Shown: positions 44,546-54,378 of the stretch, piece after piece
Position numbering within the stretch: the first letter of the stretch is position 1
How the letters are laid out: every line of letters begins with the position of its first letter
Assembly: GCA_002989075.1 (NCBI GenBank)
Contig: PSQN01000007.1
Location: forward strand, 248,001 to 312,000
Reading direction: 5' to 3'
DNA length: 64,000 nt
Source of the DNA: Arthonia radiata
Lineage: Eukaryota > Ascomycota > Arthoniomycetes > Arthoniales > Arthoniaceae
The notes under the pieces: generated by a model
What the model was told of the DNA's origin: nothing
What the model saw: only the letters and a program-made list of their open reading frames with translations
The model's database searches: none
Position numbers and translations under genes: made by a program

Positions 44546-45282
44546 ATGACCAGGCGCATCGTATATGGCGTTGGGCTCTGGTCATTCCTCGCCGGTATGA
44601 CCACGTACACCTTGCCCACTCGTCTTGCACTGCTAAAACTTTCTTAGCTATTGGCATGACCATCGCCGCGAACATCATTCCTGAATGGCTTGTCTACAGC
44701 TCAGATCTTGTATGCCTTTTCTCTTCCCTTGCATTACGCCTCCCCTCGTACTAATGCCTCTGGTAGCCAACCCAAAACTCACCACATCACTCCTACGGTT
44801 TGCACTCCCGCTGCACCTACCTCGGCTCGGAAACGATATGCAATGGCTTCCCGCGAGCCTCAGACTGTCGCGCAGCGTCCACCTCCAAGCACTTTTGCAC
44901 TTTTTGGCGCACCACGGGCTTCCTCCTCTCCCTCGCAGTTGTCATCCAGCTCGCCTCCATCATCGTCTTCACCATCTGCCTGGGCGGCGGGAAACAGAAG
45001 AGGACCACAGGTTGGAAGCTACTCTCTGGCCTGCTTGCGCTCTCTGCGATAGCAAAGGTCACTGCCATTCTCTTCGTTGCGCGCATGGGCATGAAAGAGC
45101 CGCGCTTCGCAGACGGCTGGTACGTCGGACGGAGCTGGGCGCTAGCAGTCGCGGCGAGTGGTGTAGAGGTTGCGGTCGTTCTAGGACTGTGGGCAAGCAG
45201 GTATTTCATGGAAGAGGAGGGCGGCTACGAGCTGATACCTGATGTGCCTGCGCCGAGGCGGAGGCGAGGGTTATCAGGTTGA
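44546..45282 (+). CDS. Four-helix membrane protein (claudin/Sur7-like topology)
   Basis: Three exons (44546-44594, 44648-44709, 44767-45282; introns 53 and 57 nt, the second with a CTAAT branch) encode 208 residues. Helix 1 spans VYGVGLWSFLAAIGMTIAA. An extracellular-type loop has two spaced cysteines (LHSRCTYLGSETICNGF) and a further Cys pair. Helices 2-4 follow (TGFLLSLAVVIQLASIIVFT; LLSGLLALSAIAKVTAILFV; ALAVAASGVEVAVVLGLW). The short cytosolic tail ends in basic residues. This claudin-like layout is shared by many fungal plasma-membrane proteins (Sur7/PalI type). I do not recognise the exact family, and the function is unknown. Confidence 0.75.
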
Positions 45283-46520
45283 ATTTTCAAGGGAGTTAGT
45301 GGTGGCATTATGATATCAAGACGAGCATTTACATGGCGTACCGGCGCGTCGACGAGATATCATGGTAAGGGTAGTACACTGGCGAAGCGGAAACTGAATC
45401 ACATCAGGAATGGCTTATGACGCTCTATTCACTGACCTTTCATCACAAACTCGCAATACTCTCGTATCTGTTCACAAGCGCTCTACTGGAGCACACACAA
45501 TCTATCCAAGGTCGCTTATACGGCTGCCTCTGAGCACAGAAACCCAGCCAACCTTCACTTAAGTGCGAGTTGTGCTTGTCCACCACGCCCGCCAAGTCCA
45601 AAATAGTTTGTCAGTCCTACATACCGACCAGATAAGAAATCAAGAGTCGCAATATGAATGCCCCACGGTACGCGAAGCAGCAGGTGACATGTTCAACTGA
45701 TCACTGGCTCGAGACTCAACTCACTGACGCCGTTGATTTTCAGCTTCGTACACTCTGTTTGGATCAGTGCCTGCCGCACGCCTTCACTCCTCCGTCGCAG
45801 CACGAGTCGCAAATGTTCAACAAGCGATCCGTGAATACAGAGTATGCACATCCAAACCCGGCCCCTAATGTAAGTGGAGATCCAAACGGCAAGGACGAAG
45901 GTTTGCCCGTGCACGCAAGATGCTGCTCTTACCGCAGGCTTAATCCGCCGGCCCCTGTTCCATGAAAACTTTTAACTTATATTGTGGGATCCTGAAAGAG
46001 CTTCATACCTACTTCGAAGCAAGGTGGTCAAGCTCAGCGGTATTCTCGAAAAAGGACTCCATGAAACCCTAAACGCCCAGTCTCGTGTCTATTGAAAACT
46101 AGTGTATCTTCATAACGCCGACCGCGGTTGGAGATGCCGTCCAGAGAGCTTCTCCGAATAGGTTAGCCTGAACCTACATTTCTGGTATTTATAGCGAATG
46201 CTACCGTGATACGCAAGTGGGAGTTGGCAGTACCAGCTATCAAGTAAGCCCGTGCTTCTCATTTGACCACTAACAAGACACATTGGCACTTCATCTCATC
46301 CTCACTCTGGGTGCTCCAGCTAGTGAGCCCTGATGGTTATGTCTGTGCAGTGTAGAAGCCCTCTTGCCACCTGGCCTCTTTGCCCATCGGACCATAAGTT
46401 CGGCTCTCATTCGCTCAAGACCTGTCGGCCGCCTTGATATCAGCAACAAATTAACATCCTGCAGACTCTATCCCTCATCACCCCGTAGAGCAACCATCTA
46501 CTTATCGCCAACAAAACAAT
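45283..46520. other. Intergenic; carries duplicated upstream sequence of the small-gene family
   Basis: CCACTAACAAGACAC at 46267-46281, TCTCATCCTCAC at 46294-46305 and TTGCCACCTGGCC at 46364-46376 recur upstream of the second small gene, the first two with the same 12-base gap. Otherwise nothing is recognised. Confidence 0.6.
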
Positions 46521-46868
46521 ATGCCAAAGCAAACCCCTGCCTCTGTGGACGTCGGCTCCGAGAAGCAAACACCTAAACAGCATCTCGAGAAAATCGCCAA
46601 AGGGTTTGATTCCACGGTAGAATCGCGGTCCCCAGGCCATTTCGTAATCACGGGTCCGTCGACCAAGGAAATGACACATACAGAGTGGCTGGAGAAGGTG
46701 CAGGAGATGCTAAAAGACCCTTGTCGGGCGGGAAAGCCTCCCCTTCTTGAGAAGTGGAAAAAGGGCCATACAGACAATGTGGTGGCCGTAAAGTTTTGGA
46801 GTATGCGGCAGACGGTGGAGGGGAAGGTGCTGGGTTTGGGACTGGGTCATGAGGCAGGGGGCTGGTGA
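46521..46868 (+). CDS. Small protein, tandem family member 1
   Basis: A single exon of 115 residues, MPKQTPASVDV start. No signal peptide or membrane helix. It aligns with the two downstream genes at 47793 and 48964: EKQTPKQHLEKIAKGFD near the start, HTEWLEKVQEMLKDPC in the middle, and NVVAVKFW near the end correspond to similar blocks in both. The family is unknown to me. A partial copy of the VPS18 3' end lies 82 bases downstream on the opposite strand, just as the real VPS18 gene follows the third member. That shows a segmental origin. Confidence 0.65.
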   Translation: MPKQTPASVDVGSEKQTPKQHLEKIAKGFDSTVESRSPGHFVITGPSTKEMTHTEWLEKVQEMLKDPCRAGKPPLLEKWKKGHTDNVVAVKFWSMRQTVEGKVLGLGLGHEAGGW

Positions 46869-47792
46869 GGGGCGCAGGCAGTATCTGGACCGCTGCAGAC
46901 TGGTGGGCAAGTGCGCGTTGAAGGTACTGGAGTGAAATCCCCAGTAGAACATTGTTCGGCTCGTCATCTTCTGCTGGCTGCTTACGAACGGCTCATCCAT
47001 ACTTCTCGCATCGAGCTCGTTGCGAATCGTCCAGATCCAGGCTTCCTTCGCCACTCGCAAGTCACCAGGATATTAACAGATTTGCATTTCGGGGACTCTG
47101 GAGCCATGTAGTATCGACCAAGATGATATCAGCCACAAGCGGTGGTGATCTCGGCGCGAAGCTCTGTGCATCAGGAATGAGGCGGAAAGGTCTTTCGCAG
47201 GTGCCGTATGTTGGCTTCAACTTCGACACGTTAGGCGGTGTCCTCTCACGCCGCCGTGACATCAATTGAAAAAACAGTTGGCAAATGGCTATGCCCTCAG
47301 ATCGCCCAGGTAGAGTAAAGTATAGCCTGCAATCGGCTCCTGCTCCTTGTTAGTCGTTGAGAATCTGCAAGACTTGTTCCTCAGCAAACGGCAGAAAGTA
47401 ATCACCGAACACACCTTTATCCTTCAGAATGTCAGTATAGCTCCCTGTTGAGACAAGCAGAGTCCTCAACTCTTTACATCCTCTACTTACTACGCACGGA
47501 CGTCTACATGATCCTATGGCAAATGATTACACGCGTTAACCGCAGGTAGGACTTCAACACACCTGCTAAGAAGTAGAGCCGTGCGTCCCATTCCGCCACT
47601 AACAAGACACGTAAACGCTCCGTCTCATCCTCACGACAGGCTCTTCAGCTCGTGCCTCCTTGATTGTCAAGTTGCCACGTGGCCTTCTCTCACCTCCCTT
47701 AAAAGGCTTTCTCCTGGCTATCAGCAACATCCTAACAGCTTTCGACCTCTCCATCTCACAACGCACCAAACCAAATATGGCCAACATCAAGA
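46869..47792. other. Inter-unit DNA of the tandem small-gene array
   Basis: Holds the VPS18-tail relic and the duplicated upstream elements of member 2: CCACTAACAAGACAC at 47596-47610, TCTCATCCTCAC at 47623-47634 and TTGCCACGTGGCC at 47672-47684. It also holds TTACTACGCACGGACGTC at 47487-47504, which recurs upstream of member 3. Confidence 0.6.
46950..47030 (-). pseudogene. Detached copy of the VPS18 C-terminus
   Basis: On the minus strand the reading TIRNELDARSMDEPFVSSQQ matches the VPS18 tail TVCGELAVRSVDEPFLSSQQ (minus strand ending at 49316). The flanking RING cysteines are lost and the stop codon is not conserved. At the DNA level, GGATGAGCCGTTC and AGCAGCCA(A/G)CAG are shared. The distance and orientation to the adjacent small gene repeat those of the intact locus. 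It is a relic of segmental duplication, not a functional gene. Confidence 0.75.
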
Positions 47793-48110
47793 ATGGCTAT
47801 CCCCGGCTCCAAACTCCGGGTTGAGAAGAAAACGTATAAGCAGTTGAAGTCCCTAGCGGAGAGATCCAATTTTGAGGTGACAACCCCTGACGGGCGCAAT
47901 GTCAAGATCTGTGGCCCGGCGGACATGTCAAAAACCGACTTTAAGCAGAAGGTGAAGGAGATGTGTAGGCATGACTATTGGAGGCACAGACCAGAGCGTC
48001 CGGAGACGGAAAGCCTGATGTTCGGCTCTTCGAAGAAGGAGGCGAGCGTGGAGTTTGGGCCGAATGGGGCGATGGAGGCAGTGGAGGAGATATTTAGGGC
48101 GTGGAGATAG
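47793..48110 (+). CDS. Small protein, tandem family member 2
   Basis: A single exon of 105 residues, MAIPGSKLRVEKK start. It aligns with its neighbours: VEKKTYKQLKSLAERSNFEV near the start, TDFKQKVKEMCRHDYW in the middle and ASVEFGPNGAMEAVEEIF at the end. It is basic and charged, with no secretion signal. Upstream DNA shares blocks with member 1, including identically spaced CCACTAACAAGACAC and TCTCATCCTCAC. Function unknown; the family resemblance is by eye. Confidence 0.65.
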   Translation: MAIPGSKLRVEKKTYKQLKSLAERSNFEVTTPDGRNVKICGPADMSKTDFKQKVKEMCRHDYWRHRPERPETESLMFGSSKKEASVEFGPNGAMEAVEEIFRAWR

Positions 48111-48865
48111 GGTGGTTGTAGTGTTGAGGAGAAGCAGTGGCGATGTGTGTGCGAGGCTGCATGTCGTGGAAGAAAGCGGAGTAAGGAATGGCTGTGGTTT
48201 CATTGTCCATCAAGACTTATACGCGACAACCTACTTGAATGGCTGGGGCTGTGGCTTACTACTAAGCAGCGACGACAAAAGGGTTCTATGATGGATTTTG
48301 CCATCCTCCTGGATCCTTTGGATGGAGTATTGGGGCCGCGATCACCTGCTCCTCCTCCTCCTCATGCTTCTCCTTGTGGAACATAGACAGCTTAAGAGCC
48401 GCGTTGTCAGACATCCTTTACACTATACATGTTATCCAACACTCTGTACTTAGGTGCAGGATTATCGATTCCCCAGTTCCTCCGTTATTACACACGGACG
48501 TCAGAAAAATATGCCTAGGGCCATCGACCGCTTGTTGTGCACAAGGACGATGACCGATCGTTCTTCGAAGATGCCAACGGTCCCGTCGCGGCCTCCAACA
48601 AAACACATTGAATTACCAGCGATGTTTCCCATCCCCACATCAGACCACGACGCTACTCCTTCGATATCTTACTGGCAATGTTGCCACGCGGCCTCTTCAA
48701 TGAACAGACTATACGTTCGATTCTTTCCTCGCTCACACCTTAAATTTCCCAGACGACAATCACAACATCTTGCAACTCCGAAAATTTTTAGCGCACATCA
48801 CGCACATCCGTCCGGCACACCAGAACTCAGAAGATACCGCCGGACTCAACACTTCCTTCACTAGA
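48111..48865. other. Inter-unit DNA of the tandem small-gene array
   Basis: Contains TTATTACACACGGACGTC at 48485-48502 (16 of 18 bases as in the previous unit) and TTGCCACGCGGCC at 48681-48693. AACAAAACACATTG at 48597-48610 resembles AACAAGACACATTG upstream of member 1. No gene is recognised. Confidence 0.55.
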
Positions 48866-48963
48866 ATGTCCCCCGCCAGCTCCGCCAGCTCCGCCACCGT
48901 CGCTGGCGCCGCCAATTCGAGCTGGAGCGCCTCGCCAAGAAGTTCGACGCCGGAGTCCACAAG

Positions 48964-49239
48964 ATGTCCGATCACAAGTTCTCGATTTACAATCGTGCGA
49001 GCGAGAAGGGCGACGGAAAGCTGCCGCACGGCGACTTTAAGGAGAAGGTGGCCAACTTGTGCAAGGACCCGTGTTGGCAAGAGCTCGGAGGCCAGCCGCG
49101 GACGGTCGACTCATGGGCCAAGGTGTTAGATGTAGGGAATCAAGTGGCAGTTGAGTTTGGTCATAAGGGGTTATGGAAGAAGGCAGTAGAGTCGGTGAGG
49201 ATGGGCAAGAGTGGTGGTGGAAGTGCTGGAGGCCAGTGA
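48964..49239 (+). CDS. Small protein, tandem family member 3 (N-terminus out of frame)
   Basis: The frame gives 91 residues from the first in-frame ATG at 48964 (MSDHKFSIYNRASEKGDG). The core GDFKEKVANLCKDPCWQEL and NQVAVEFGHKGLWKKAVESV aligns with members 1 and 2. The same frame is open upstream of the ATG (ELERLAKKFDAGVHK matches LEKIAKGFDSTVES of member 1), but a stop at 48862 precedes it. The nearest upstream ATG (48866) is in another frame. This suggests a one-base indel in a GCC/GCT-rich stretch removed the original start. It may still be expressed as a shortened protein. Its stop is 76 bases from the VPS18 stop, convergent. Confidence 0.6.
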   Translation: MSDHKFSIYNRASEKGDGKLPHGDFKEKVANLCKDPCWQELGGQPRTVDSWAKVLDVGNQVAVEFGHKGLWKKAVESVRMGKSGGGSAGGQ

Positions 49240-49315
49240 GAGCTTTGGACAGTCTCTGGCTTGCTGTAGACTGAACGCTGTAGCCCTACTCGACGGCGCT
49301 GTGATACAGTCAGTG

Positions 49316-52315
49316 TCACAACGTCCAACTCGCCACCTCCTGTTGGCTGCTCAAGAACGGCTCATCCACACTCCGCACAGCCAATTCGCCGCAAACGGTG
49401 CAGTCCCTTCCACAAATCTCATCAAGCTCTTTGACCGCCGCTTCCCTCTTCTTGCCTTCCACATTACCTTCCAGCACGGTTCTCGCTTCCCGAATCCGCT
49501 TTGCCATCGCCTTCGACCCCCTCCGCTGAATCTCCTTCATAACACAATCGCTATGACAACCGTGCCCACATCCCCACACCCAGAAGCGCCGGTCCAGCAG
49601 CACTTCATGGCATATCGCACAGCCCTCGCCCGGCCCGAGCATGACCCACCTTTTGTCGAGATCTGCTTTCTCCTGCTTGAGCCGCGAGGAAGTGAGAGAC
49701 GAGTCGTCCATCTCCTGCCTTAGTCCGTCGATCTGGCGATTGTAATCCTCCAGGGCCTCGCAGATTTCCGATTTGAATGAGTCGATGAGGACGAAGTCAG
49801 GAAAGAGCGGTAACAAGTCTTCAATGCGGAGCACGCCGCTGGGAGCGCGCTTGAGGAGGTCCAGCGCTGTTTTAATCGAGGCCGGATCTTGGGACTTGGG
49901 TTTTGGTGCCATGCCTTTGGGCTGTTCGGCAGTCTTGCTTGTGTCGTCGAGCGTGCCGGGTGTTTCGCCCGCGACGACCGAGCGTGCGATCGCGAGCCAG
50001 AGTTTCTTGCGCGTTGCGGCGTCGTGCTCGGGTCGCTCGGCTACTGAGACAGCGAGAGACGTCTCGCCGTGTTGGAGCGCGAAGGTGAGCGCGGCGGTGT
50101 AGGCGGCCATAGACATTTGGATGTGGATTGCGGAGCGGATGCGATTGTGTTGCAGACATAATCTGAGTGCAAAATCGGCGTCGTAGGGTGTTGTGGCGTC
50201 TTTGGCGTACGAGGGCGGTGTTTGTGCTTCCAGGTAGCTTAGAAGAGCGGTTTCCGATTTGGTGGGGTAGGAAGCGTAGATGGAGATGAGTGTATTGTGT
50301 ACGGCGCTGTCCAAGCTGGATTGGGTGGTGATGGCGTGGGAGAGATAGCGGACTGCTTGGTTCTCGCCCAAGGGAACGGGAGATGAAGATGAAGAGGCCG
50401 TCTGATTGTACGCGAGACACGCTGGTATTAACTTGCGAGGTTCCAGAGCCGATTGGCGAGTTAATATGTCGACGAAAGAGACAGCGACGTGCGTCATGAG
50501 CGCCGTCGCGTATTTGTATATCGTCTCTGCATCTGGCTGGCGGGTGAGCGTTTGGAGCGCCTCAGTCCACTGATCGCGCTGGATATAGTAGGAAAGGACG
50601 TAGTTGTGGTCGTTAATCGCTGAAGCGAAGTATAGGAGTTCTCCTTCTCGGCCATGGGCGCTGATGATGTCGTAGATAGTCTTCTGGTCGAGATCGTCTT
50701 TGTGACGGCGAATGAAGTCGTGGTATTGCTGTTTTGTTTGGCGGAGTTGCTTTTCGACGTCCGCAAGTGTGTCAGGGGTATTGGTCAGGGTGGCGTCTGT
50801 GGAAACAGCATCATCGAGGCTGTTGAGCGCCGACATGAAGAGCTCAGTGAGCCAGCTAGTGAGGAGAATACGCTGCATGGTCGAAGATTTCTTGAGAGAG
50901 GAGAGCTTAGTGAGGAGATAGGTGCGTAATGGTTCTTTCTGACCCGCGTCGAGGAAAGCGAGAGAAACCTCCTCAAAAGGCTTGGTGGATTTACCATACA
51001 CCGAAGCAGCTTCGGCGTACTTACCGCTGGCAAGGAGGAAGTCGCCTGAGGCTGTAGCAATGGCGTCACGCTGTGTCGCATTGTTGGCGTATTGCAGGGC
51101 TTCCTCAAATTCTTGACGACGCATGAGAACTTTCCAGATGTCGCGGTCTTCATCGCGAACGACGATCTCGAAGATGGCTTTGTTGCTGAATAGCCAGAAG
51201 GTGTTCTTCTTGTGATCTGCGAGAAGGGCAATGACCCTTTCATCGGCGCCCAGAACGGCCTGATTATAGATCAAAGAATTATCCAGGCGATTAGTGGCCA
51301 CGACACGATCTTGAAATACCTGCAGAATATGCCACTGAGTCAAAGCAACCAAATCAGCAACAGTCTTGCCGGGCTTTGCATGTCGAACTCCGTCAGCCGA
51401 ATCAGCCAATCTGACATTTGACATCGTGGACGCTGCATCGTAAACCTTGCGGCCTAGATCAGGAGTTGGAGGGGAGACTAGCAGCTTTCCATGTAGTACC
51501 CTTTGCGCTGACGACCAGGCAAATATCCTTTCTGGTCGGGTGGTGTCGAGTGACGGCGTAGCTGGTGGCTCCGGAGTCACTGCAAAGGATGAACTTATCG
51601 GCGGATACTGACCAGGGTCTGGCTCATAGATGATAGGTGCTTCGCCTTCGAATATCCTCGAGTAGACTGAACCACTACCTTCGTGACCTTGTCGACCGTT
51701 GCGTCCAGAAAAATGCAGAAGACGACCTGGCGTAGCGATCAGTATCCTCCGCAGGTCTGATCTTCCGGCAATCGAATCTGTCCAGATGCCACACGCTGGC
51801 GCCTCTGTCTTGTAAACATTCTTGACGTATTTCTCATCCCTCCGGAAGTACTCCTGAGAAAGCTCGAGGAAGGTCTCGTAGATGTTACCGTCTGCAGCTC
51901 CGATGAGAATCTCACGCGTCGAAGCTGTCGGCTGCGACGGGTTCCACGACACGCAGTCGATCATAACATCCCGCAGTCGTGACAACGCCTTGGGCGTCCT
52001 TGATTGCGTATGAAGATAGTAGTTCTGGCCAAGACTTGTGCTGATAATGAGATGAGATGCCGTTGGGTCTATGAATAGGCGTCTAATCGTGCCAACCTCG
52101 CTTGGCTTCTTTGGCAAGTCGATATCGTCGATGTCCGCAGGTGACTCCAGGTCTATACGCATAATTCTACCAGTCTGCAATGCTATGATCAGGGTGTTGT
52201 TGGCCACTTGAGCAGCCACAAAGTCAGAAGCGACTGAGAACAGCATCTGCAGGCGTTCAACATTGAACATGGCCTGCGAGTCATCTTGACCCGCGTCGAA
52301 AGTGCTGCCGTCCAT
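49316..52315 (-). CDS. VPS18: Vacuolar sorting protein Vps18 (Pep3), HOPS/CORVET core subunit
   Basis: Shared subunit of the CORVET and HOPS tethering complexes for endosome and vacuole fusion. A single exon of 999 residues. The N-terminal half is a beta-propeller (FSVASDFVAAQVANNTLIIA, LRRILIATPGRLLHFSG and similar strands). It is followed by helical clathrin-repeat-like sequence (EFEEALQYANNATQRDAIAT; FALRLCLQHNRIRSAIHIQM). A C-terminal RING runs from about 895 to 985: CAICHEVLLDRRFWVWGCGH, CHSDCV and CTVCGEL. The extreme C-terminus SSQQEVASWTL is the piece copied at 46950-47030. Confidence 0.95.
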   Translation of the reverse strand: MDGSTFDAGQDDSQAMFNVERLQMLFSVASDFVAAQVANNTLIIALQTGRIMRIDLESPADIDDIDLPKKPSEVGTIRRLFIDPTASHLIISTSLGQNYYLHTQSRTPKALSRLRDVMIDCVSWNPSQPTASTREILIGAADGNIYETFLELSQEYFRRDEKYVKNVYKTEAPACGIWTDSIAGRSDLRRILIATPGRLLHFSGRNGRQGHEGSGSVYSRIFEGEAPIIYEPDPGQYPPISSSFAVTPEPPATPSLDTTRPERIFAWSSAQRVLHGKLLVSPPTPDLGRKVYDAASTMSNVRLADSADGVRHAKPGKTVADLVALTQWHILQVFQDRVVATNRLDNSLIYNQAVLGADERVIALLADHKKNTFWLFSNKAIFEIVVRDEDRDIWKVLMRRQEFEEALQYANNATQRDAIATASGDFLLASGKYAEAASVYGKSTKPFEEVSLAFLDAGQKEPLRTYLLTKLSSLKKSSTMQRILLTSWLTELFMSALNSLDDAVSTDATLTNTPDTLADVEKQLRQTKQQYHDFIRRHKDDLDQKTIYDIISAHGREGELLYFASAINDHNYVLSYYIQRDQWTEALQTLTRQPDAETIYKYATALMTHVAVSFVDILTRQSALEPRKLIPACLAYNQTASSSSSPVPLGENQAVRYLSHAITTQSSLDSAVHNTLISIYASYPTKSETALLSYLEAQTPPSYAKDATTPYDADFALRLCLQHNRIRSAIHIQMSMAAYTAALTFALQHGETSLAVSVAERPEHDAATRKKLWLAIARSVVAGETPGTLDDTSKTAEQPKGMAPKPKSQDPASIKTALDLLKRAPSGVLRIEDLLPLFPDFVLIDSFKSEICEALEDYNRQIDGLRQEMDDSSLTSSRLKQEKADLDKRWVMLGPGEGCAICHEVLLDRRFWVWGCGHGCHSDCVMKEIQRRGSKAMAKRIREARTVLEGNVEGKKREAAVKELDEICGRDCTVCGELAVRSVDEPFLSSQQEVASWTL

Positions 52316-52770
52316 GTCGTGTCGTGCAATTCTGTGGGTGATCTTCCCAAAGGCTGTTACTCTGTGCTTTCTTCGTATGAGCTATGCTCAAGTTTCAGGG
52401 ATGCTATCCACGCCCATGGCCCAAGGTCTTTGATACTATAACGTCGGCCAAGTCTTGAGATACTTCATAAGAGCTGGACGCCCATTCCTTTCTTGCGGGA
52501 TTTATTGTTATCGGAAACCTCGTACCGCGGTCATCTCGTGGTTGATATAGTCCGTCAAGAGCATCAGTCCAGCACAATAAACATCACCTCCGGGGCGTCC
52601 TTCAATGTCGGCCTGGAGCAAGATGGAAGAGGTTAGCGTTCGGTGACGGAAGATGCCGAGCTAGCTCGCCAGGCTCATCCGGCGTCGGCGCTCCTATCTG
52701 CAATTTCTTGAGGAGCTTATATTTCCCATTGAACAGTTGTCTGACCCTCGTTTTCCCGGCAACCTCAACT
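52316..52770. promoter_or_regulatory. Bidirectional promoter region VPS18 / ILV5
   Basis: 455 bases between divergent start codons. No other feature is supported. Confidence 0.45.
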
Positions 52771-54175
52771 ATGGCCTCCTCAAGATCCGCCAGCAGAGCT
52801 CTGCTCAGGTCCCTGTCAAAGCAGTCGTACAGTGCACCTACACAACGTCGAACGCTGGTCACCGCTCTCAATGGCGCGCGACCGTCGGCCTCGCAGCTTT
52901 CAAAACAGGCTGTGACCAGCCAAGTCCAACAATCGCGAGGTGTGAAGACCATTGACTTCGCGGGTACGAAAGAGAAGGTGTACGGTAAGTTCAGAGAGCG
53001 TTCAGCCCATGGGATACTGTTCATTTGCTAAGGAGTACTCAAACAGAGCGTGAAGATTGGCCGCGCGACAAGCTGCTGGACTACTTCAAGAATGACACCT
53101 TGGCACTCATCGGCTACGGATCGCAAGGCCACGGTCAAGGCCTCAACCTCCGCGACAACGGTCTGAATGTCATTATTGGTGTGCGAAAGAACGGCCAGTC
53201 CTGGAAGGAGGCCCAACAAGACGGCTGGATCCCTGGCACCAACCTCTTCGATGTGGATGAGGCCATTGACCGCGGTACCATCGTCATGAACTTGCTCAGC
53301 GATGCTGCGCAGAGCGAGACGTGGCCGGCGATCAAGCCCAAGCTAACCAAGAGCAAGGTATGATTCGTCCCCTTCGGCGAGTGCGCATAATACTGCCAGC
53401 ATACCTTACTAACCATCTCTCGACAGACCCTCTACTTCTCTCACGGCTTCTCGCCGATTTTCAAAGACCTTACCAAGGTCGACGTCCCTTCTGACATCGA
53501 TGTCATCCTTGTCGCGCCCAAGGGCTCCGGTCGCACTGTCCGCTCCCTCTTCCGTGAAGGCCGTGGTATCAACTCTTCCATCGCCGTCTACCAAGATGTG
53601 ACCGGCAAAGCGCAAGAGAAGGCCATCGCGATGGGTGTTGCCGTCGGGTCTGGCTACCTCTACCAGACTACCTTCGAAAAGGAGGTATACTCTGACCTCT
53701 ACGGCGAGCGCGGATGCTTGATGGGCGGTATCCACGGCATGTTCCTCGCGCAGTACGAGGTACTGCGTGAGCGTGGACACAGCCCTAGCGAGGCGTTCAA
53801 TGAGACCGTCGAAGAGGCAACGCAGAGTCTGTATCCGCTCATCGGCGCGAACGGCATGGACTACATGTACGAAGCCTGCTCGACCACCGCGCGACGTGGT
53901 GCCATTGACTGGAGCCACCGCTTCCGCGAGACCTTGAAGCCGTTGTTTGGTGAACTATACGACAGCGTGCAAAATGGCACGGAGACGAAGAAGAGCTTGG
54001 AGTTCAACTCCAGGAAGGATTACAGGGAGGCGTTTGAGAAGGAGATGAATGAGATTCGTGGCTTGGAGATCTGGAGAGCGGGCAAGGCCGTGAGGTATGT
54101 CGTTGCAAACCTTTCTCCTTCTGAGTCAATGCTAATGAACGAAACAGATCCCTTCGCCCAGAAAACCAGCGATAG
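52771..54175 (+). CDS. ILV5: Ketol-acid reductoisomerase, mitochondrial
   Basis: Second common step of valine, leucine and isoleucine synthesis (NADPH- and Mg-dependent isomeroreduction) in the mitochondrial matrix. Four exons (52771-52984, 53047-53357, 53427-54094, 54148-54175) give 406 residues. An Arg/Ser-rich presequence (SSRSASRALLRSLSKQSYS) precedes the NADPH-binding fold GYGSQGHGQG. VAPKGSGRTVR and the acetohydroxy-acid domain with SDLYGERGCLMGGIHGMF and EEATQSLYPLIG follow. The last exon adds only SLRPENQR. Members are 390-410 residues long, so the model is full length. Confidence 0.96.
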
Positions 54176-54378
54176 ATTCTAAAGCATGTGCCTGTGTTGA
54201 TATCTCTGCGAGCATGAAAGCGTGTTAGCAGTGTTCTGCGGCCTTGTACTCGTTTGCTGTGTTTCATGTCTCAGTCGCCGATCAGCTGTTGAAGCAAAGC
54301 TTGTGCAAAATCATCTTCGGGCGTCCAGAACTTTATATTGCGACTACAAATTCACACCGAATGGTTTCGATCGTTTTG

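Noticed and set aside
45654-45965. Plus-strand 103-codon frame in the 45-46 kb intergenic region
   Set aside because: No conserved block, no promoter or intron evidence, and not similar to the neighbouring tandem family.
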